Assembly: GCF_000442645.1 (NCBI RefSeq)
Contig: NC_021915.1
Location: forward strand, 2,232,001 to 2,296,000
Length of the DNA stretch: 64,000 nt
Reading direction: 5' to 3'
Source of the DNA: Corynebacterium maris DSM 45190
GTDB lineage: Bacteria > Actinomycetota > Actinomycetes > Mycobacteriales > Mycobacteriaceae
Shown: positions 52,950-61,866 of the stretch, piece by piece
Numbering within the stretch: the first letter of the stretch is position 1
Layout: every line of letters begins with the position of its first letter
The notes under the pieces: generated by a model
What the model saw: only the letters and a program-made list of their open reading frames with translations
The model's database searches: none
What the model was told of the DNA's origin: nothing
Made by a program: the position numbers and the translations under genes

Positions 52950-52978
52950 TTTACTATTTCGAGGCCGTGGGCTAAGGT
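52950..52978 (+). promoter_or_regulatory. tRNA-His promoter
   Basis: TTTACT (52950-52955), 17-base spacer and TAAGGT (52973-52978), 28 bases before the tRNA. Confidence 0.6.
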
Positions 52979-53006
52979 TAATCTCGCTGCTTTTGAGGCA
53001 GCGATG

Positions 53007-53079
53007 GTGGCTGTAGTTCAGCTGGTAGAGCACCAGGTTGTGATCCTGGGTGTCGCGGGTTCGAGCCCCGTCAGCCACC
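53007..53079 (+). tRNA. tRNA-His (anticodon GTG)
   Basis: Acceptor GTGGCTG/CAGCCAC, anticodon stem CCAGG/CCTGG, loop TTGTGAT giving GTG, T-loop GGTTCGAGCCC. A G at 53006 can serve as the -1 G facing C73. CCA not encoded. Confidence 0.95.
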
Positions 53080-53088
53080 CCGAAGAAT

Positions 53089-53118
53089 AACCCCCGACCT
53101 CATATGAGGTCGGGGGTT
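53089..53118. terminator. Terminator after tRNA-His
   Basis: A perfect palindrome with arms AACCCCCGACCTCAT (53089-53103) and its complement (53104-53118), followed by AAGTCTTTCTTTTT. Strong on the plus strand; also a suitable end for the convergent acyltransferase gene. Confidence 0.95.
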
Positions 53119-53174
53119 AAGTCTTTCTTTTTGCCGCGGGCCGGGCATCGCCACGCCCCAGCACTCCCGCTGAC

Positions 53175-55280
53175 CTACCGCCCCAGCGCCGGCCGCAACC
53201 GCTCCCACAGCAGGTCGGCGAGCGTGGCCGCATACGCGTTGGAGACGTGGTCGTCGTCGCGGTAGACGGGGACGTTGCCGATGGCCGGCAGGCAGAGTTC
53301 CGGCCCGCAGAACCAGTCCGCGGTGTCCACCGCGACCGCCGACGGGTACTGCGCCAGCACGGCGGCGGCCGGATCCACCGGCGCGTAGGTTTCGGCGCGC
53401 GGCACGGCGCAGGCGATCAGCGGATCGGGGTCGTCGACGAACGTGGCGCCGCCGGCGGCGTGGTTGAGCAGGCACCGGTTGGCGTCGGGCACGCCCTGAT
53501 CGCGCCCGTGCACCCACGGATTGTCGCGCAGGCCGAAGAAGGTCACGCCGTGCTCGTCCAGTGTCCGCCAGAAGTTCTCGTAGCCGGCGGGCACCAGGTC
53601 GGGGCCAGGGCCGCCGGAGTGGATCGGCCGGGTCGTCGTGGAGATCACCACGTCTGGGTCCAGCTCGAGGATGCGCTCGACCGCCCCCTCCGACCAGGCG
53701 GCGCAGTCGTCGCTGACGCCGTAGTGCTCACCGAGCACGACCGGGCAGGCCTGCCGCAGGAGCGGCACCACCCGGAAGCCGTGGGCACGGCCGAGCTCAT
53801 CGAGCGGCGTCATCCAGGTCTCCGCGTGGGATCCGCCGGCGAGCACCACCGTGGCCTCGGCCGCGGGGTCGCCGTAGACACACTCCTCGTCGGCGAAGCG
53901 GTCCACGGGTGCGCCCCGGTGGATCATGCACTTGTCCACGGTGGGCGCGGGCCGGATGCCGGCGACGAAGGCCGGGTCCGGCTGGAGCGGCGCCCAGTCG
54001 GGCGCGGCGGGGCCGTCCAGCGCCGCGGCGCCGGGGTGCAGCGTCGGGCTGGATTCCTGGTTGTCCAGGCTCGTCAGATACGAGGCGTAGACGGGGCTGA
54101 CGCTCAGCAGCGCGACGACGATCATGCTGACCACGGCGCCGCTGGCCGCGCGGCGCTGACCGGGCCGGTCCCGCAGCGACCGCAGGGCGGAGCGCATGGG
54201 TTTTTGGTCGCGCGTGGGGCGGCGGGAGCGTTGGGTCAGCGGCGTTTCCACGAAACGGTGGGTCAGGTCCGCCAACACCAGCGACAGGGCGATGACCGCC
54301 ACGCCCAGCCACAGCGGCGGGGTCTGGTTGCCCGTCGCGGTGGTCAGGATGATCAGCAGCGGCCAATGCCACAGGTACAGCGGATAGGCCACCCCACCCA
54401 GCCAGGTCGCGGGGCGGGCGGCCAGGAACCGGGACGTCGCGTTGTCGCCGCCACCGGCGATGATGAGCACGGCGCCGCCGATCGGCAGCAGTGCCGCCGG
54501 ACCCGGGAACGCCAGGGACACCGGGATGAGGAAGCCGGTGAGCGCGATCATGGCCAGGCCGACGGCGGTGGCCGGGCCCGCCAGTCGCTGCGGGATCCGC
54601 AGGTATGGCAGGTACAGCGCCAGCACCGCGCCCAGGGTCAGCTCCCACATGCGCGAGAACGTCGAATAGTAGTTCGCGGGCGTGCCGATCAGCCCGCCCC
54701 GGCAGGCCCAGGCAAAGGACAGCGCGGTGAGGCCGATCAGGATCGGGCCCGCGACCCGGCGCACCCGGGCGTCGTCCCAGCCCCGGCGGCGCACGAGCAC
54801 GGCGAATCCCAGGGCGAAGAAGATGGCGACGAGGTAGAACTGTCCCTGCACCGACATCGACCACAGGTGCTGCAGCGGGGAGGTGTCGGCGGAGGCGGCC
54901 GCGTAGTCCGCGTCCTGGCGAATCAACTCCCAGTTCAGGTAGTGGAAGAGGCTGGCGGGCAGTTGTTTGGCCAGCTCGGGGCTCATCAAGTGCGGGGCCA
55001 GCCAGAAGACCAGCGCGACGGTCGTGGCCAGCACCACCGCCAGGCTGGGGATCAGGCGCCGGAGGGTGCGCCAGATGGGCCACCAGGGGTTGAGGGAAGC
55101 GTTGCGACGGGTGGCGTAGCGCAGCTGCGAGCCGAGGAAGAAGTACCCGGACAGCAGGAGAAAGACGTCCACGCCGCCGGAGACACGGTCACCGAAGACG
55201 TGGAATAAGACCACCAGTCCGATGGCGACGCCACGGAGCCCGTTGAGGTCCCACCGGTAGGTATGTGAACGGGCAGACAT
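53175..55280 (-). CDS. Acyltransferase 3 (OafA/YrhL family) with C-terminal SGNH domain
   Basis: 701 residues. The first 380 form an O-acyltransferase membrane domain with about ten helices (R-W-D-L-N-G-L-R-G-V-A-I ... H-V-F-G near the start). A linker leads to an extracytoplasmic SGNH-like domain (about 420-700), where G-G-S-H-A-E-T-W holds the nucleophile and D-D-D-H-V-S the last motif. It probably O-acylates a surface glycan or glycolipid. ATG 55280 is used; GTG 55286 is also possible. Substrate not readable; O-acetylation of cell-wall arabinogalactan or mycolate-linked lipids are options. Confidence 0.88.
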   Translation of the reverse strand: MSARSHTYRWDLNGLRGVAIGLVVLFHVFGDRVSGGVDVFLLLSGYFFLGSQLRYATRRNASLNPWWPIWRTLRRLIPSLAVVLATTVALVFWLAPHLMSPELAKQLPASLFHYLNWELIRQDADYAAASADTSPLQHLWSMSVQGQFYLVAIFFALGFAVLVRRRGWDDARVRRVAGPILIGLTALSFAWACRGGLIGTPANYYSTFSRMWELTLGAVLALYLPYLRIPQRLAGPATAVGLAMIALTGFLIPVSLAFPGPAALLPIGGAVLIIAGGGDNATSRFLAARPATWLGGVAYPLYLWHWPLLIILTTATGNQTPPLWLGVAVIALSLVLADLTHRFVETPLTQRSRRPTRDQKPMRSALRSLRDRPGQRRAASGAVVSMIVVALLSVSPVYASYLTSLDNQESSPTLHPGAAALDGPAAPDWAPLQPDPAFVAGIRPAPTVDKCMIHRGAPVDRFADEECVYGDPAAEATVVLAGGSHAETWMTPLDELGRAHGFRVVPLLRQACPVVLGEHYGVSDDCAAWSEGAVERILELDPDVVISTTTRPIHSGGPGPDLVPAGYENFWRTLDEHGVTFFGLRDNPWVHGRDQGVPDANRCLLNHAAGGATFVDDPDPLIACAVPRAETYAPVDPAAAVLAQYPSAVAVDTADWFCGPELCLPAIGNVPVYRDDDHVSNAYAATLADLLWERLRPALGR

Positions 55281-55387
55281 GGCCACTAACCGCCCCCATC
55301 AAAAGTTCTAGCGCTAAAAACTGCTGAACCAGTGTAGCCCGGGGCGGCCAGTTTCCCCCATTCCGACTGGTGGTCGCGAGATTGCTC

Positions 55388-56365
55388 TCAGAGCTGCGCC
55401 AGCAACTCCTCCGAGCGCGCCCGTCCATCCACATCGCTCATGCCGCCGGTGACCAGCACTTCGTCGGCCCCGGTGTAACGCGCGATCTCACCCAGCCGCT
55501 CCCCCACTTCCGGCGGGGTGCCGTAGACGGCCGCCGACAGCCGGTCCGCCAGGCGCCCGCGGTCTTGCGTCGACAGCGCGGCCTCGTCCAGCTCGCCCAC
55601 CGGCTCCAGGTAATCGAAGGTGCCCGTGCGCCGCGACAGCGTGGCCGCCCAGGTCTCGGGCAGCAGCAGGTCGCGGGCGGCGTCGGTGGTGTCGGCGACC
55701 GCGACGTCGAGGGAGACGATCACCTTCGGCTCCGGGGCGAAGGCGCTCGGGCGGAAGTTCTTCCGGTAGTAATCCAGCCCCTGGTGGGAGTCGCCCTCCC
55801 CCGCCACCAGGGAGGGCCCGCCGATGATGACGCCGAGGCCGAGTTCCGCGGCCAGGGCCACCGACTTGAATCCGGCGAGGATCCAGACGGGGGTGCGGGC
55901 GTCGTTCAGCGGTCGGGCGGTGACCTCCGCGGTGCCGTCGAGGTAGCTGAGCATCTCGACGAGGTCGTCGCGGTAGCGCCCCTTGAGCTCGCGGGGATCG
56001 CCCTGGCGCAGCGCCCTGCGTACCGGGGCGGTGAAGCCGACGGAGTTGCCGACGCCGGCGTCGATGCGGCCGGGAAACAGCGCCTCCAAGGTGGCGATCT
56101 GCTCCGCGGCCAGCAGCGGCTGACGGTTCGGCAGCATGATCCCGCCGGTGCCGACGCGAATGTCCGAGGTCTGCGCCGCCACCGCCGCGGCGAGCACCGC
56201 CGGCTGCGAGCCCGGGATCCCCGGCACGGCGTGGTGCTCGGCGACGAGGAAGCGCTCGAACCCCAGCTTTTCGACGCTCCGGGCGTGCTCGATCACCCCG
56301 CGGAGGGTCTCCGATTCACTGAGGCCCGCAATCGTGTTGGCCCGGTCCAGAACAGAAAAGCGCAT
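55388..56365 (-). CDS. LLM-class flavin-dependent oxidoreductase (MsnO8-like)
   Basis: 325 residues with the luciferase-like TIM-barrel pattern: R-F-S-V-L-D-R-A-N-T near the start, G-F-E-R-F-L-V-A-E-H-H-A-V-P-G-I, V-G-T-G-G-I-M-L-P-N-R-Q-P and the late G-P-S-L-V-A-G. It uses F420 or FMN; the group labelled MsnO8 is usually FMN-linked. TAGGCT is six bases before the ATG. The gene stands alone between the acyltransferase and L,D-transpeptidase genes. Confidence 0.88.
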   Translation of the reverse strand: MRFSVLDRANTIAGLSESETLRGVIEHARSVEKLGFERFLVAEHHAVPGIPGSQPAVLAAAVAAQTSDIRVGTGGIMLPNRQPLLAAEQIATLEALFPGRIDAGVGNSVGFTAPVRRALRQGDPRELKGRYRDDLVEMLSYLDGTAEVTARPLNDARTPVWILAGFKSVALAAELGLGVIIGGPSLVAGEGDSHQGLDYYRKNFRPSAFAPEPKVIVSLDVAVADTTDAARDLLLPETWAATLSRRTGTFDYLEPVGELDEAALSTQDRGRLADRLSAAVYGTPPEVGERLGEIARYTGADEVLVTGGMSDVDGRARSEELLAQL

Positions 56366-56384
56366 GCCCCCAGCCTAACCGGGG

Positions 56385-57560
56385 CTAGTAGGTGGCGTTG
56401 CCCGCTTCCCAGGTGTCCCAGTCAATGTTCCAGTGGCCCAGCCCGTCGGTGCCGCTGAGCGTCCCGGCGGTGGTGTTCTTCACGATCACAGGATCTCCGC
56501 GGCGCACGTTTTCCTGGAACCAGGCGGCGTCCTCGGTGGAGACGTTGATGCAGCCGTGCGAGGTGTTGGTGTTGCCCTGCGCTCCCACCGACCACGGGGC
56601 TGCGTGGACGTAGATGCCGGAGTAGGACAGCTGCGTGGCGTAGTCCACCGGGGTGCGGTAGCCGCCGTCCTCGTAGGCGAAACCGAAGGTCGCGGAATCC
56701 ATGAGCAGTTCGGAGTACTCGTCGCCGACGACGTACGTGCCGTTGGGGGTGGCCCAGCGGGTGCCGTCGCGGCCCAGGGACACCGGCATTGAGCGCAGCG
56801 CCTCGCCGTTGCGGTAGACCGTCATGGTCTTGGTGGCGTCGTCGACGATGGTTTCCACGTGGTCGCCGACGGTGAAGTTCGTGGCGTTGTCGTCGCTGCC
56901 GTAGAGCTCGTCGCCCATGTCGAGGCCGTAGATGTCCGCCTCTACGGTGACCTCGGTGCCCGGTTCCCAGAACTCGGCGGGGCGCCAGCGCAGCTCGTTG
57001 GCGCTGACCCAGTAGAACGCCCCCTCCGTGTCATTCGAGGTGGTCACCGTGATGGCGTCCTCCACGGCGACGCGGTCAGTGGGGGCGTTGGTGAAGATGA
57101 AGTTGATGGCTTGGCCGACGCCGACGGTGGAATCCGGCAACGGGGCCAGCGCCACGCCGGTCGTCGCCGAGGGGGTGGCGGTGGAAAAGACCCGCTCCGT
57201 GGTCTTGCCGTTGTTGCCGGTGGCGGTGAGCGTGTAGGTGCGGTTGTAACCGAGCGGTTCGTCCGTCGACCAGCTCTGGCCGTCGGCGGACAGCTCCGCC
57301 TCCACGACCTTGCCGTTCTCATTGGTCATGACGACCTCGTCCAGGCCGTCCGCGCCGCCGGTGACGGTCACCGGCTCGCTGGGGTCGACGCCCGTGGCCC
57401 CGTCCTTGACCGAGACCTCCGGCGCGGCGGCCGGCGCGTTGGCCTCGGCCGACGCGGTCTGTTCTCCCAGCTGCGCGCCCGCGGTCTCAATGGTGCAGGC
57501 CGTCAAGCCGACGACCGAAGCCAAAGCAAGCAACGCCAACGCAGCGTTCCTCTTCATCAT
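56385..57560 (-). CDS. L,D-transpeptidase lipoprotein (YkuD) with Ig-like domains
   Basis: 391 residues. A lipoprotein signal ends V-G-L-T-A-C. Two immunoglobulin-like domains (about 45-140, 140-245) are followed by the YkuD catalytic domain, with G-I-Y-V-H-A-A and S-H-G-C-I-N-V-S containing the nucleophilic Cys. It cross-links peptidoglycan stems 3-3, as mycobacterial LdtMt2 does. The start is one of two adjacent ATGs at 57560/57557; AGGGGAAGA precedes them. Upstream of it (57600-57780) the DNA is AT-rich. Confidence 0.93.
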   Translation of the reverse strand: MMKRNAALALLALASVVGLTACTIETAGAQLGEQTASAEANAPAAAPEVSVKDGATGVDPSEPVTVTGGADGLDEVVMTNENGKVVEAELSADGQSWSTDEPLGYNRTYTLTATGNNGKTTERVFSTATPSATTGVALAPLPDSTVGVGQAINFIFTNAPTDRVAVEDAITVTTSNDTEGAFYWVSANELRWRPAEFWEPGTEVTVEADIYGLDMGDELYGSDDNATNFTVGDHVETIVDDATKTMTVYRNGEALRSMPVSLGRDGTRWATPNGTYVVGDEYSELLMDSATFGFAYEDGGYRTPVDYATQLSYSGIYVHAAPWSVGAQGNTNTSHGCINVSTEDAAWFQENVRRGDPVIVKNTTAGTLSGTDGLGHWNIDWDTWEAGNATY

Positions 57561-57844
57561 TCTTCCCCTCACAACGACTCTTCCCCCTGGGCTGCGGCCG
57601 CGACCTGTCGACCGCCCCAACACATAACCCATGTAGACTATCTGCTCCCTAAGCCGTTTGGAAGTACCTTCGCGGACCCGGGGGAGAGCACGATGCATGA
57701 AGCAACATTAAAAAGATCCGAAAAACGCGCAATGACCAGGCGATTTTACCTTTTTAACTTTAGTGCGTAATATTTCTTCTCGTTGCACAGACAACGCAGC
57801 ACAGAGAAGCGAGAGCGACACTGTGAAGCACAGTCCGGCGGCAC

Positions 57845-57920
57845 GCGCCATTAGCTCAGCTGGCAGAGCAACTGACTCTTAATCAGTGGGTCCCTGGTTC
57901 GATCCCAGGATGGCGCACCA
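57845..57920 (+). tRNA. tRNA-Lys (anticodon CTT)
   Basis: Acceptor GCGCCAT/ATGGCGC, anticodon loop CTCTTAA giving CTT, T-loop GGTTCGATCCC. CCA is encoded (57918-57920). Confidence 0.96.
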
Positions 57921-57922
57921 CC

Positions 57923-57960
57923 AACAACCCCTCTCCGGGATTCTCCGGAGAGGGGTTGTT
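57923..57960 (+). terminator. Terminator of tRNA-Lys
   Basis: A perfect 16-bp stem (57923-57938/57945-57960), loop GATTCT, followed by TGCG. The U-run is within the stem end. Confidence 0.9.
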
Positions 57961-57999
57961 TGCGTGCGGGCGCCCGACCCGCACAATAGTGTCGCAAGC

Positions 58000-58338
58000 A
58001 TGGAGACAGATCCGGATAAAATCATCGTCAATATTCTCGATGACATGGCGGAAATCGGGGAGTGGACCAGCATCGCCGATGCGACTGCAGCCAATGGAAA
58101 GAATTCCTTCCATGCCACTCGCGAGGACGTGGTCGCAATTCTCACCGCCATCAAGAACAATCAGGCCATCATTCCCGGAAGGCTTACTGGAGGATTCCAG
58201 GATCTCCCAGCCGACTGGGACCCCACCACGGTGACGAACGGGATTTTCTCCGACCCGCACCCGGTAGGAGCCATGATGGACGTTCTGCTGCGCCCGGCAG
58301 GAGAATGGCCGAAAAGACAAGACAATAGGATCACATAA
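58000..58338 (+). CDS. Hypothetical protein next to tRNA-Lys
   Basis: 112 residues, soluble, acidic N-terminus (M-E-T-D-P-D-K-I-I-V-N-I-L-D-D-M-A), with a possible helix pair (D-V-V-A-I-L-T-A-I-K-N-N-Q) and G-R-L-T-G-G-F in the middle. Base composition is lower in GC than its neighbours. The ATG is seven bases from TAGTGT (57987-57992), the local leaderless spacing, which argues for a true gene. The following 244 bases up to the glutaminase gene (58339-58582) hold nothing I can support. Possibly part of a small element inserted at the tRNA. Confidence 0.65.
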   Translation: METDPDKIIVNILDDMAEIGEWTSIADATAANGKNSFHATREDVVAILTAIKNNQAIIPGRLTGGFQDLPADWDPTTVTNGIFSDPHPVGAMMDVLLRPAGEWPKRQDNRIT

Positions 58339-58582
58339 TTGCCTCGACCCGGATCCAGCGCCCCGGCAGGGGCTGGAGGCAGGTAAACGGGGGTGTTCCT
58401 CGGTGGGCGATCACGCCGACAACCAACCGAACGGGCCCAGCGGGCGAGAGCATCGGGGGTGGGCTAACGGGCCATGACACCCAGGATGAGGGTCGCTGTG
58501 CTGGGCCTACCCGGATTCCCGGACACACATGTGGGGCTTAAAACCCCTCGGAATGCGAGGCAGAGGCACAGCGAGGGCCCGC

Positions 58583-59833
58583 CTACAGGTCTTCGGCCAG
58601 CGGGATCTGGGAACCGTCGGAAAGCTGACGTCCGCGCAGCTCCGCGTCCGGATCCACGACCGCGATGTCGTAGCCTGCCTCCCGGATGCGCTGCAGCTGC
58701 TCCTTGAGCATGCGCCGGCCCATCGAATGGGAGTCGATGACGCGGCTGACGTCCAAGACGACGCGCTCGGAGACGAAATCCAGGCTGTTGAGCTTGTGCA
58801 GGATCTCTTCCGCGGCGGTGAAGGTCACCACGCCCTGCAGAGTGATGATGGTGTCTTCGCCGCTGCGGTCGACGGAGCGCACGGCGTGGGAGCCGGTGCG
58901 GTGTTCGGTGGACATCAGGTGCAGCCCCATGTCCGTGGACAGGTCCTCGAAGACGTCGACGCCGCGGACCGAGTTGCCGGCCGGATCCAGGCGCGGAGAA
59001 AGCGTCGCGATGCCCAGCTGGCCGGGCAGCATGCCGATCAGCCCGCCGGACACGCCGGACTTCGCGGGAATGCCGACGCGCGCCATCCAGCGGCCGGCCG
59101 CGTCGTACATGCCGCAGGAGCTCATCACGGACAACGTCTGCCGGCACACTTCGGGATCCAGCAACTTCTCCCCGGTGACCGGCTGCACGCCGCCGTTGGC
59201 CAGGGTCCCTGACATCACCGCGAGGTCGCGGACGGTGACCAGGGCGGAGCACTGGCGGGTGTAGCTGTCCACGGCGTCGTGGGCGGCGTCGACGATGACG
59301 TCGTGGCTGCGCAGCATGTGCGCGATGGAGAGGTTACGGTCGGCTTTCTCCAACTCGTCGACGGCGGATTCCTCGTCCATCTCCAACTCGCGGCCGGCCA
59401 ATTTAGACAGGAAGTCGAAAATGACGTCGACACGATCCTCCACGGAGGAGTCCTCGCCGTTGATCAACTGATTCACCGCGATGGCCCCGGCGTTGATCAT
59501 GGGGTTGAGGGGGCGTTTGTCCTCCTCCCGGAGGGAAAGCTCGTTGAACGCCTCGCCGGAGGGCTCCATCCCGGCGACGTCCAGCACCCGCTCGAGCCCG
59601 CACTCCTGGAGGGCCAGAGCGTAGATGAAGGGCTTGGACACCGACTGGATCGTGAACAACACCTCCGCGTCGCCCGCCTCATAGACGCGCCCGGAGGTCG
59701 TGCACATGGCGATGCCCAGCCAGTCCGGGTCCGCCTTGGTCAGGGAGGTGATGTAGGTCGGGATCTCCCCGTCCACGTGGTCGCGGACGTCGTCGAGGAT
59801 CTCCCCCAGGTAGTCGCTGATCAAGTTGTGCAC
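58583..59833 (-). CDS. glsA: Glutaminase A with C-terminal STAS domain
   Basis: Hydrolyses glutamine to glutamate and ammonia. The 416-residue protein has the serine-dependent glutaminase core (about 20-305) with S-V-S-K-P-F (Ser-x-x-Lys pair), N-P-M-I-N-A-G-A-I and G-V-S-G-G-L-I-G. A STAS domain (about 330-410: T-I-I-T-L-Q-G-V-V ... L-D-V-S-R-V) follows, as in longer actinobacterial forms. GTG 59833 with GGGGAGG upstream. It is divergent from a LacI regulator. Confidence 0.93.
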   Translation of the reverse strand: MHNLISDYLGEILDDVRDHVDGEIPTYITSLTKADPDWLGIAMCTTSGRVYEAGDAEVLFTIQSVSKPFIYALALQECGLERVLDVAGMEPSGEAFNELSLREEDKRPLNPMINAGAIAVNQLINGEDSSVEDRVDVIFDFLSKLAGRELEMDEESAVDELEKADRNLSIAHMLRSHDVIVDAAHDAVDSYTRQCSALVTVRDLAVMSGTLANGGVQPVTGEKLLDPEVCRQTLSVMSSCGMYDAAGRWMARVGIPAKSGVSGGLIGMLPGQLGIATLSPRLDPAGNSVRGVDVFEDLSTDMGLHLMSTEHRTGSHAVRSVDRSGEDTIITLQGVVTFTAAEEILHKLNSLDFVSERVVLDVSRVIDSHSMGRRMLKEQLQRIREAGYDIAVVDPDAELRGRQLSDGSQIPLAEDL

Positions 59834-59927
59834 GCGTTCAATCCTCCCCAAAATCGCTGTCCGGTCAATGTCTGCACAGTACCGGGAAACTCCCCCGGCC
59901 TCGTGTCCGGGCGCTAACCTCAGGGGC

Positions 59928-61022
59928 ATGTCGGAGTCGAACCCGAGGCCTGCACCGAAGACGTCCCCGCCCGTGACCATCTACGACGTCGCGCACCGGG
60001 CCGGGGTGTCCGCGTCGACCGTGTCGCGGGCCTTCAGCCGCCCGGACCGGGTGTCCGGCCGCACCGCCGCCGCCATCCGCGCCGCCGCGGAAGAACTCGG
60101 TTACGGCCGCACCCTGGACACCCGCCCCAAACCCGACCCGGCGACCAACACGCTCGGCCTCGTGCTCGCGGACGTGGCCAACCCTTTCTTCCAGGAAGTC
60201 TGGCGCGGGGCGGAGCACGCCGCCCGGGTCGGGGACATGGCGGTGCTCACCGCCGACGTCCAAGAATCCGTGCCCCGGACCCACGCCGCCATTGAACGGA
60301 TGATTCCGCTGGTGGACGGCCTGATCCTGGCCTCCACCCGCTTGAGCGGCGGGGAGATCCAAAAAATCGCGCGCCGCGTGCCCACCGTGTCGGTCAACCG
60401 ACCCGTCCCCGGCGTGCCCAGCGTGCTGGTCGACGACTACGACGGCATGGTCCGCGTGACCGCGCACCTCCACGATCAGGGCGCCCGATCAATCACCTAC
60501 CTGTCCGGCCCCGCCGATTCCTGGTCGGACGCGGTGCGCTGGCGGGCGCTGCTGGACGTGGCCGGCAACACCGACCCCACGGACCGGCCGGCGGTGCTCA
60601 CCCGGGCCGCCGCCCTGTCGGCGGAGCGGGCCCAGAAGCTGACACGCATGACGGTGCGCCAGCGGCAGGTGGACCAGCCGACGATCCGCGGCGGGCGCCG
60701 GGCGTTCGAGGTGTGGCGGACGCAGCCGACGGACGCCGTGATCTGTTTCAACGACCTGGTCGCGGTCGGTTTTCTGGACCAGGCCCGGCGCGCCGGGGTG
60801 ACCGCGCCGGAGGATCTGCTGATCGTGGGGTTCGACAACACGGATCTGGCCGGCGTGCACCGTCCTTCCTTGACGACGGTGGCGGGTCCCCTGCGCGCCG
60901 TCGGGCGCGTCGCCGCCGCCAACGCCATGGCTCTGGCCCGCGGTCTGGACAGCCCCTTGTCGAAGCCGCGGGTGTTGCCGGCCCGGTTGATCGTGCGGGA
61001 GTCCTCCACCCGGGCGGGTTAG
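59928..61022 (+). CDS. LacI-family transcriptional regulator
   Basis: 364 residues. The DNA-binding domain reads T-I-Y-D-V-A-H-R-A-G-V-S-A-S-T-V-S-R-A-F, and a periplasmic-binding-like domain fills the rest. A 20-residue stretch near 220-245 (T-R-M-T-V-R-Q-R-Q-V-D) looks like an insertion. TAACCT lies seven bases before the ATG, a leaderless start. Likely sugar-acid or hexuronate control, given uxaC further on, but that is an inference. Confidence 0.92.
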   Translation: MSESNPRPAPKTSPPVTIYDVAHRAGVSASTVSRAFSRPDRVSGRTAAAIRAAAEELGYGRTLDTRPKPDPATNTLGLVLADVANPFFQEVWRGAEHAARVGDMAVLTADVQESVPRTHAAIERMIPLVDGLILASTRLSGGEIQKIARRVPTVSVNRPVPGVPSVLVDDYDGMVRVTAHLHDQGARSITYLSGPADSWSDAVRWRALLDVAGNTDPTDRPAVLTRAAALSAERAQKLTRMTVRQRQVDQPTIRGGRRAFEVWRTQPTDAVICFNDLVAVGFLDQARRAGVTAPEDLLIVGFDNTDLAGVHRPSLTTVAGPLRAVGRVAAANAMALARGLDSPLSKPRVLPARLIVRESSTRAG

Positions 61023-61100
61023 TTCTGCCACGATGGGTGACTGAGGGACATTTCTTCCCAGTCCCCGCCGTGAACGCCGTCTCCCAGGAGGACCCCCATC

Positions 61101-61862
61101 GTGACCGTCAATCGTGAACTCGCCAAGAATTTCGCCGCCGCCCATGCCTCCGGCGACATGCTCGTGCTGCCCACCGTGTGGGACGTGTGGAGCGCGCGTC
61201 TGTGCGTCGACGCCGGTTTCCGGGGCCTGACCATCGGTTCGCACCCGGTGGCCGACGCCATCGGCGCCGAGGACGGTGAAGCCATGGACTTCGGCCAGTA
61301 TCTGGCGATCGCCCGCCGCATCGTGGGTTCCGTGGACGTCCCGGTCTCCGTGGACGTGGAGTCCGGCTACGGTCTGCCGGGCGCGGAGTTGGCCCGCCAG
61401 GTCATCGCCGTCGGCGCCGTCGGCTTAAACATCGAGGACACCGTCCACCGCGAGGGCAAGCGGGTGCGCACGCTGACGGAGCACGCCGACTACATCGCCG
61501 CCGTGCGCGCGGAGGCCGACCGGCAGGGGGTGGAGCTGGTCATCAACGGCCGCACCGACGCCCTGAAGCACGGCACCGCCGAGTTTGAGGATCCGGAGGG
61601 CGAGGCCACCCGCCGCATCCAGGCGATGGTGGAGGCCGGCGCCCGCGCGGTGTACCCGGTCGCCGCCACCCAACCCGACCTGATCGGCCGTCTTGTCGAG
61701 TCCACCGAGGTGCCGGTCAACGTCACCGTCGACCCCGTGGACGACGCCCCCGCCGACCGGGACACGTTGCGGTCCCTGGGCGTGCGCCGTCTGACCTGGG
61801 GCCCGAAGTGGCAGGGGCAGATGCGGGCCGTGCTCATCGACTCGGTGTCCGCCTGGGCGTAA
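61101..61862 (+). CDS. Isocitrate lyase/PEP mutase superfamily protein
   Basis: 253 residues with a PEP-mutase/ICL alpha/beta barrel: the catalytic-loop region (V-D-V-E-S-G-Y-G), a conserved G-L-N-I-E-D-T and I-N-G-R-T-D-A metal-binding segment. The methylisocitrate-lyase Cys motif (K-K-C-G-H) is missing, so it is not a typical PrpB; the reaction may be cleavage of a 2-hydroxy acid or another C-C bond. GTG start, AGGAGG at nine bases. It may be controlled by the LacI gene before it. Confidence 0.85.
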   Translation: MTVNRELAKNFAAAHASGDMLVLPTVWDVWSARLCVDAGFRGLTIGSHPVADAIGAEDGEAMDFGQYLAIARRIVGSVDVPVSVDVESGYGLPGAELARQVIAVGAVGLNIEDTVHREGKRVRTLTEHADYIAAVRAEADRQGVELVINGRTDALKHGTAEFEDPEGEATRRIQAMVEAGARAVYPVAATQPDLIGRLVESTEVPVNVTVDPVDDAPADRDTLRSLGVRRLTWGPKWQGQMRAVLIDSVSAWA

Positions 61863-61866
61863 GTCT

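Noticed and set aside
53247..55208. 653-codon frame opposite the acyltransferase gene
   Set aside because: Arg/Gln/His-rich shadow without motifs.
58339..58582. Broken gene between the hypothetical protein and glutaminase
   Set aside because: Short frames on both strands show no family resemblance, so there is no basis for calling a pseudogene.
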